From Polynucleobacter sp. UK-Kesae-W10 (GTDB lineage Bacteria > Pseudomonadota > Gammaproteobacteria > Burkholderiales > Burkholderiaceae): a stretch of DNA of 64,000 bases. Of this stretch, positions 62,500 through 64,000 are shown in pieces. The notes beneath the pieces are model-generated. The model was given only the letters and a program-made list of their open reading frames with translations. It was not told where the DNA came from and searched no databases. Numbering within the stretch: position 1 is the first letter of the stretch; each line of letters opens with the position of its first letter. Location: contig NZ_JACVQB010000001.1 in NCBI RefSeq assembly GCF_018881575.1, positions 296,986-360,985 on the forward strand. Direction: 5' to 3'. Both the position numbers and the translations under genes were made by a program.

Positions 62500-63579
62500 T
62501 TAGTTATCGCCTAGGGCGGCTAGTAGCTCAGCTTGGTGTTCGGACGCTAGCGCATTACAAAGATCATCGATATCCCCATCCATCATTGCATCTATCTTGT
62601 AGAGCGTGAGATTGATGCGGTGGTCTGTAATGCGACCTTGTGGAAAGTTATAAGTCCGGATGCGGTCACTGCGATCGCCAGATCCAATGAGCGACTTTCG
62701 TGTCTGCGCTTCAAGTTGATGTTTTTCACGCTCTCGTGCATCCATAATGCGTGAAACGAGTACCTTCATGGCTTGCTCACGATTGCGATGTTGACTGCGA
62801 TCATCCTGACATTCCACTACAGTGCCGGTAGGCAAATGGGTAATACGGACTGCCGAATCAGTTTTATTAATATGTTGTCCGCCTGCACCGGAGGCGCGGA
62901 AGGTATCAATCCGCAGTTCTGCAGGATTAATTTTGACCGCCTCAAGTTCATCTGCTTCGGGCATTACTGCAACAGTACAGGCAGAGGTATGAATGCGCCC
63001 TTGAGTCTCGGTTTGAGGAACGCGTTGTACGCGATGACCACCAGATTCAAATTTGAGGCGTGAATAAACCGATTGACCTACCAAGCGTAAGACCACTTCT
63101 TTGTAGCCACCTAAATCAGACTCTGCGGCACTAACAACTTCCACTTTCCAGCCTTGACGCTCTGCAAAGCGGGTATACATTCTGAGTAGATCGCCGGCAA
63201 ATAGGGCGCTCTCGTCCCCGCCAGTCCCTGCCCGTATCTCTAGGAAGACGTTACGTTCGTCATTCTCATCCTTGGGTAATAGGAGCTTTTGTAGTGTGCC
63301 CTCTAGGGCCTCCATGGTGGCAAGCGCTTGCTTTTGCTCTTCATCTGCGAAGTCCTTCATTTCGGGATCTTTGCGCATTTCTTCGGCTGCCTGAGCATCT
63401 GCTTCCGCTTGCTTATAGAGCCCAAACTGTTCAACCACTGTCGCGATGTCGGAATGTTCACGCGTGAGTTTCCGATAGGCATCCATATCTTTGGTTGCCT
63501 CTTCTGAGGTTAAAAGGGAATTAAGTTCGGCTAAGCGCGTGTCTAGATGATCTAGCTTAGCCCGCATGCTGGGCTTCAT
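62500..63579 (-). CDS. prfA: Peptide chain release factor 1
   Basis: RF1 of 359 residues, reading UAA and UAG. The GGQ loop is in [18 protein letters not shown]. The stop-codon tripeptide region reads [19 protein letters not shown], so the PxT is P-Q-T where E. coli has P-A-T; still an RF1-type motif. [18 protein letters not shown] is another family block. Directly after hemA with no gap, and before prmC: hemA-prfA-prmC. Confidence 0.97.
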   Translation of the reverse strand: MKPSMRAKLDHLDTRLAELNSLLTSEEATKDMDAYRKLTREHSDIATVVEQFGLYKQAEADAQAAEEMRKDPEMKDFADEEQKQALATMEALEGTLQKLLLPKDENDERNVFLEIRAGTGGDESALFAGDLLRMYTRFAERQGWKVEVVSAAESDLGGYKEVVLRLVGQSVYSRLKFESGGHRVQRVPQTETQGRIHTSACTVAVMPEADELEAVKINPAELRIDTFRASGAGGQHINKTDSAVRITHLPTGTVVECQDDRSQHRNREQAMKVLVSRIMDAREREKHQLEAQTRKSLIGSGDRSDRIRTYNFPQGRITDHRINLTLYKIDAMMDGDIDDLCNALASEHQAELLAALGDN

Positions 63580-64000
63580 CTAATGATCTTCTGGCTTGGT
63601 ATGTGAGGCGAATAGTTTTGGCAAAAGCTTGATTAAAGCATCACGCTCAGCACCATTGGAATGTTGCAATGCATGTAAGGACCCATGCAGAAATTTATTG
63701 GTTAATCCCTGGGCCATGGCATTTAATACTTCTTGAGGATCATCGCCGCGCATTAAGCGCTTCATGGCGCGTTCGAGTTCAAGTTGTCTTAAACGCTCAC
63801 CTTGTTGTTGAATATCTTGAATGATTGGAACGGCGTTGCGTCCTTGCATCCAATGCATAAAATTTCCAACACGATCTTCAATGATGGCCTCGGCCTGACT
63901 AACAGCAGCTTGACGTAAATTGGCGCCCGTTTGAATCATGACGCCTAAATCATCTACCGTATAGAGATAGACATCATCTAATCTAGAGATTTCTGGTTCG
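63580..64000 (-). CDS. hemA: Glutamyl-tRNA reductase, C-terminal part (cut by window end)
   Basis: First enzyme of C5 haem synthesis. Only the C-terminal part is in the window; the frame is open to the right end (SRLDDVYLYTVDDLGVMIQT), so an internal Met at 63939 is not the start. The helical dimerisation domain is seen (RLRQLELERAMKRLMRGDDP; LTNKFLHGSLHALQ). The catalytic and NADPH domains lie outside. Its stop directly abuts the prfA start, the hemA-prfA coupling. Confidence 0.95.
   Translation of the reverse strand, partial: EPEISRLDDVYLYTVDDLGVMIQTGANLRQAAVSQAEAIIEDRVGNFMHWMQGRNAVPIIQDIQQQGERLRQLELERAMKRLMRGDDPQEVLNAMAQGLTNKFLHGSLHALQHSNGAERDALIKLLPKLFASHTKPEDH

Overview
The window looks like chromosome of a betaproteobacterium of the Burkholderiaceae, most probably a free-living freshwater Polynucleobacter or close relative. 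This is inferred from gene order (the end of the S10/spc/alpha ribosomal block followed by cutA-dsbD; murA-his-tat; petABC-sspAB; prfA-prmC-grxD), Burkholderia-like protein sequences, moderate GC content, tight packing and a phasin gene. No database search was possible. No stretch longer than 300 bases lacks a gene.

Layout. 1-5906: ribosomal/secretion block rpsE (5' end cut off), rpmD, rplO, secY, infA, rpmJ, rpsM, rpsK, rpsD, rpoA, rplQ, closed by a clear terminator. 5931-8450: cutA, dsbD and a MOSC-domain gene. 8439-10107 (minus): hemB and engB, divergent from a cytochrome c4 gene. 11043-12532 (minus): lysA and an LptM-like lipoprotein, divergent from cyaY. 12978-16391 (minus): a short secretin gene and a PilP/GspC-like gene upstream of aroK-aroB, where relatives carry the full pilMNOPQ set; mrcA (PBP1A) is divergent. 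18881-19760: a RAYT-type transposase and repeat debris. 19780-26031: gltBD (glutamate synthase). 26042-31729: mlaFEDACB lipid-transport genes, a YadGH-type ABC pair and ibaG, leading into murA. 33072-40333: histidine genes hisGD-BHAFIE plus a HIT protein, with hisC reversed inside the cluster. 40350-41890: tatABC.

41887-49266 is the most accessory-looking part: a Sel1/TPR protein, a porin, and two large TPR-plus-glycosyltransferase-41-like proteins meeting tail to tail, placed between tatC and the degQ-like protease. 49323-54 kb: degQ/degS-like protease, mscL, the cytochrome bc1 operon petABC, then sspA-sspB. A tRNA-Thr(TGT) gene at 55057 is followed by three putative sugar-transfer genes of different folds and an MHS-type transporter. 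59276-64000: phasin, rmuC, grxD, prmC, prfA and the 3' part of hemA.

Functionally the window is core housekeeping (translation, secretion, respiration, His/Lys/Glu/shikimate/haem synthesis, envelope upkeep). Several genes connect: the Rieske protein PetA carries a twin-arginine signal served by TatABC; prmC methylates the release factor made by prfA beside it; hemA and hemB are early haem-pathway steps feeding the c- and b-type cytochromes encoded here. The best candidates for something undescribed are the paired GT41-like proteins, the reduced secretin locus and the tRNA-linked glycosyltransferase trio.
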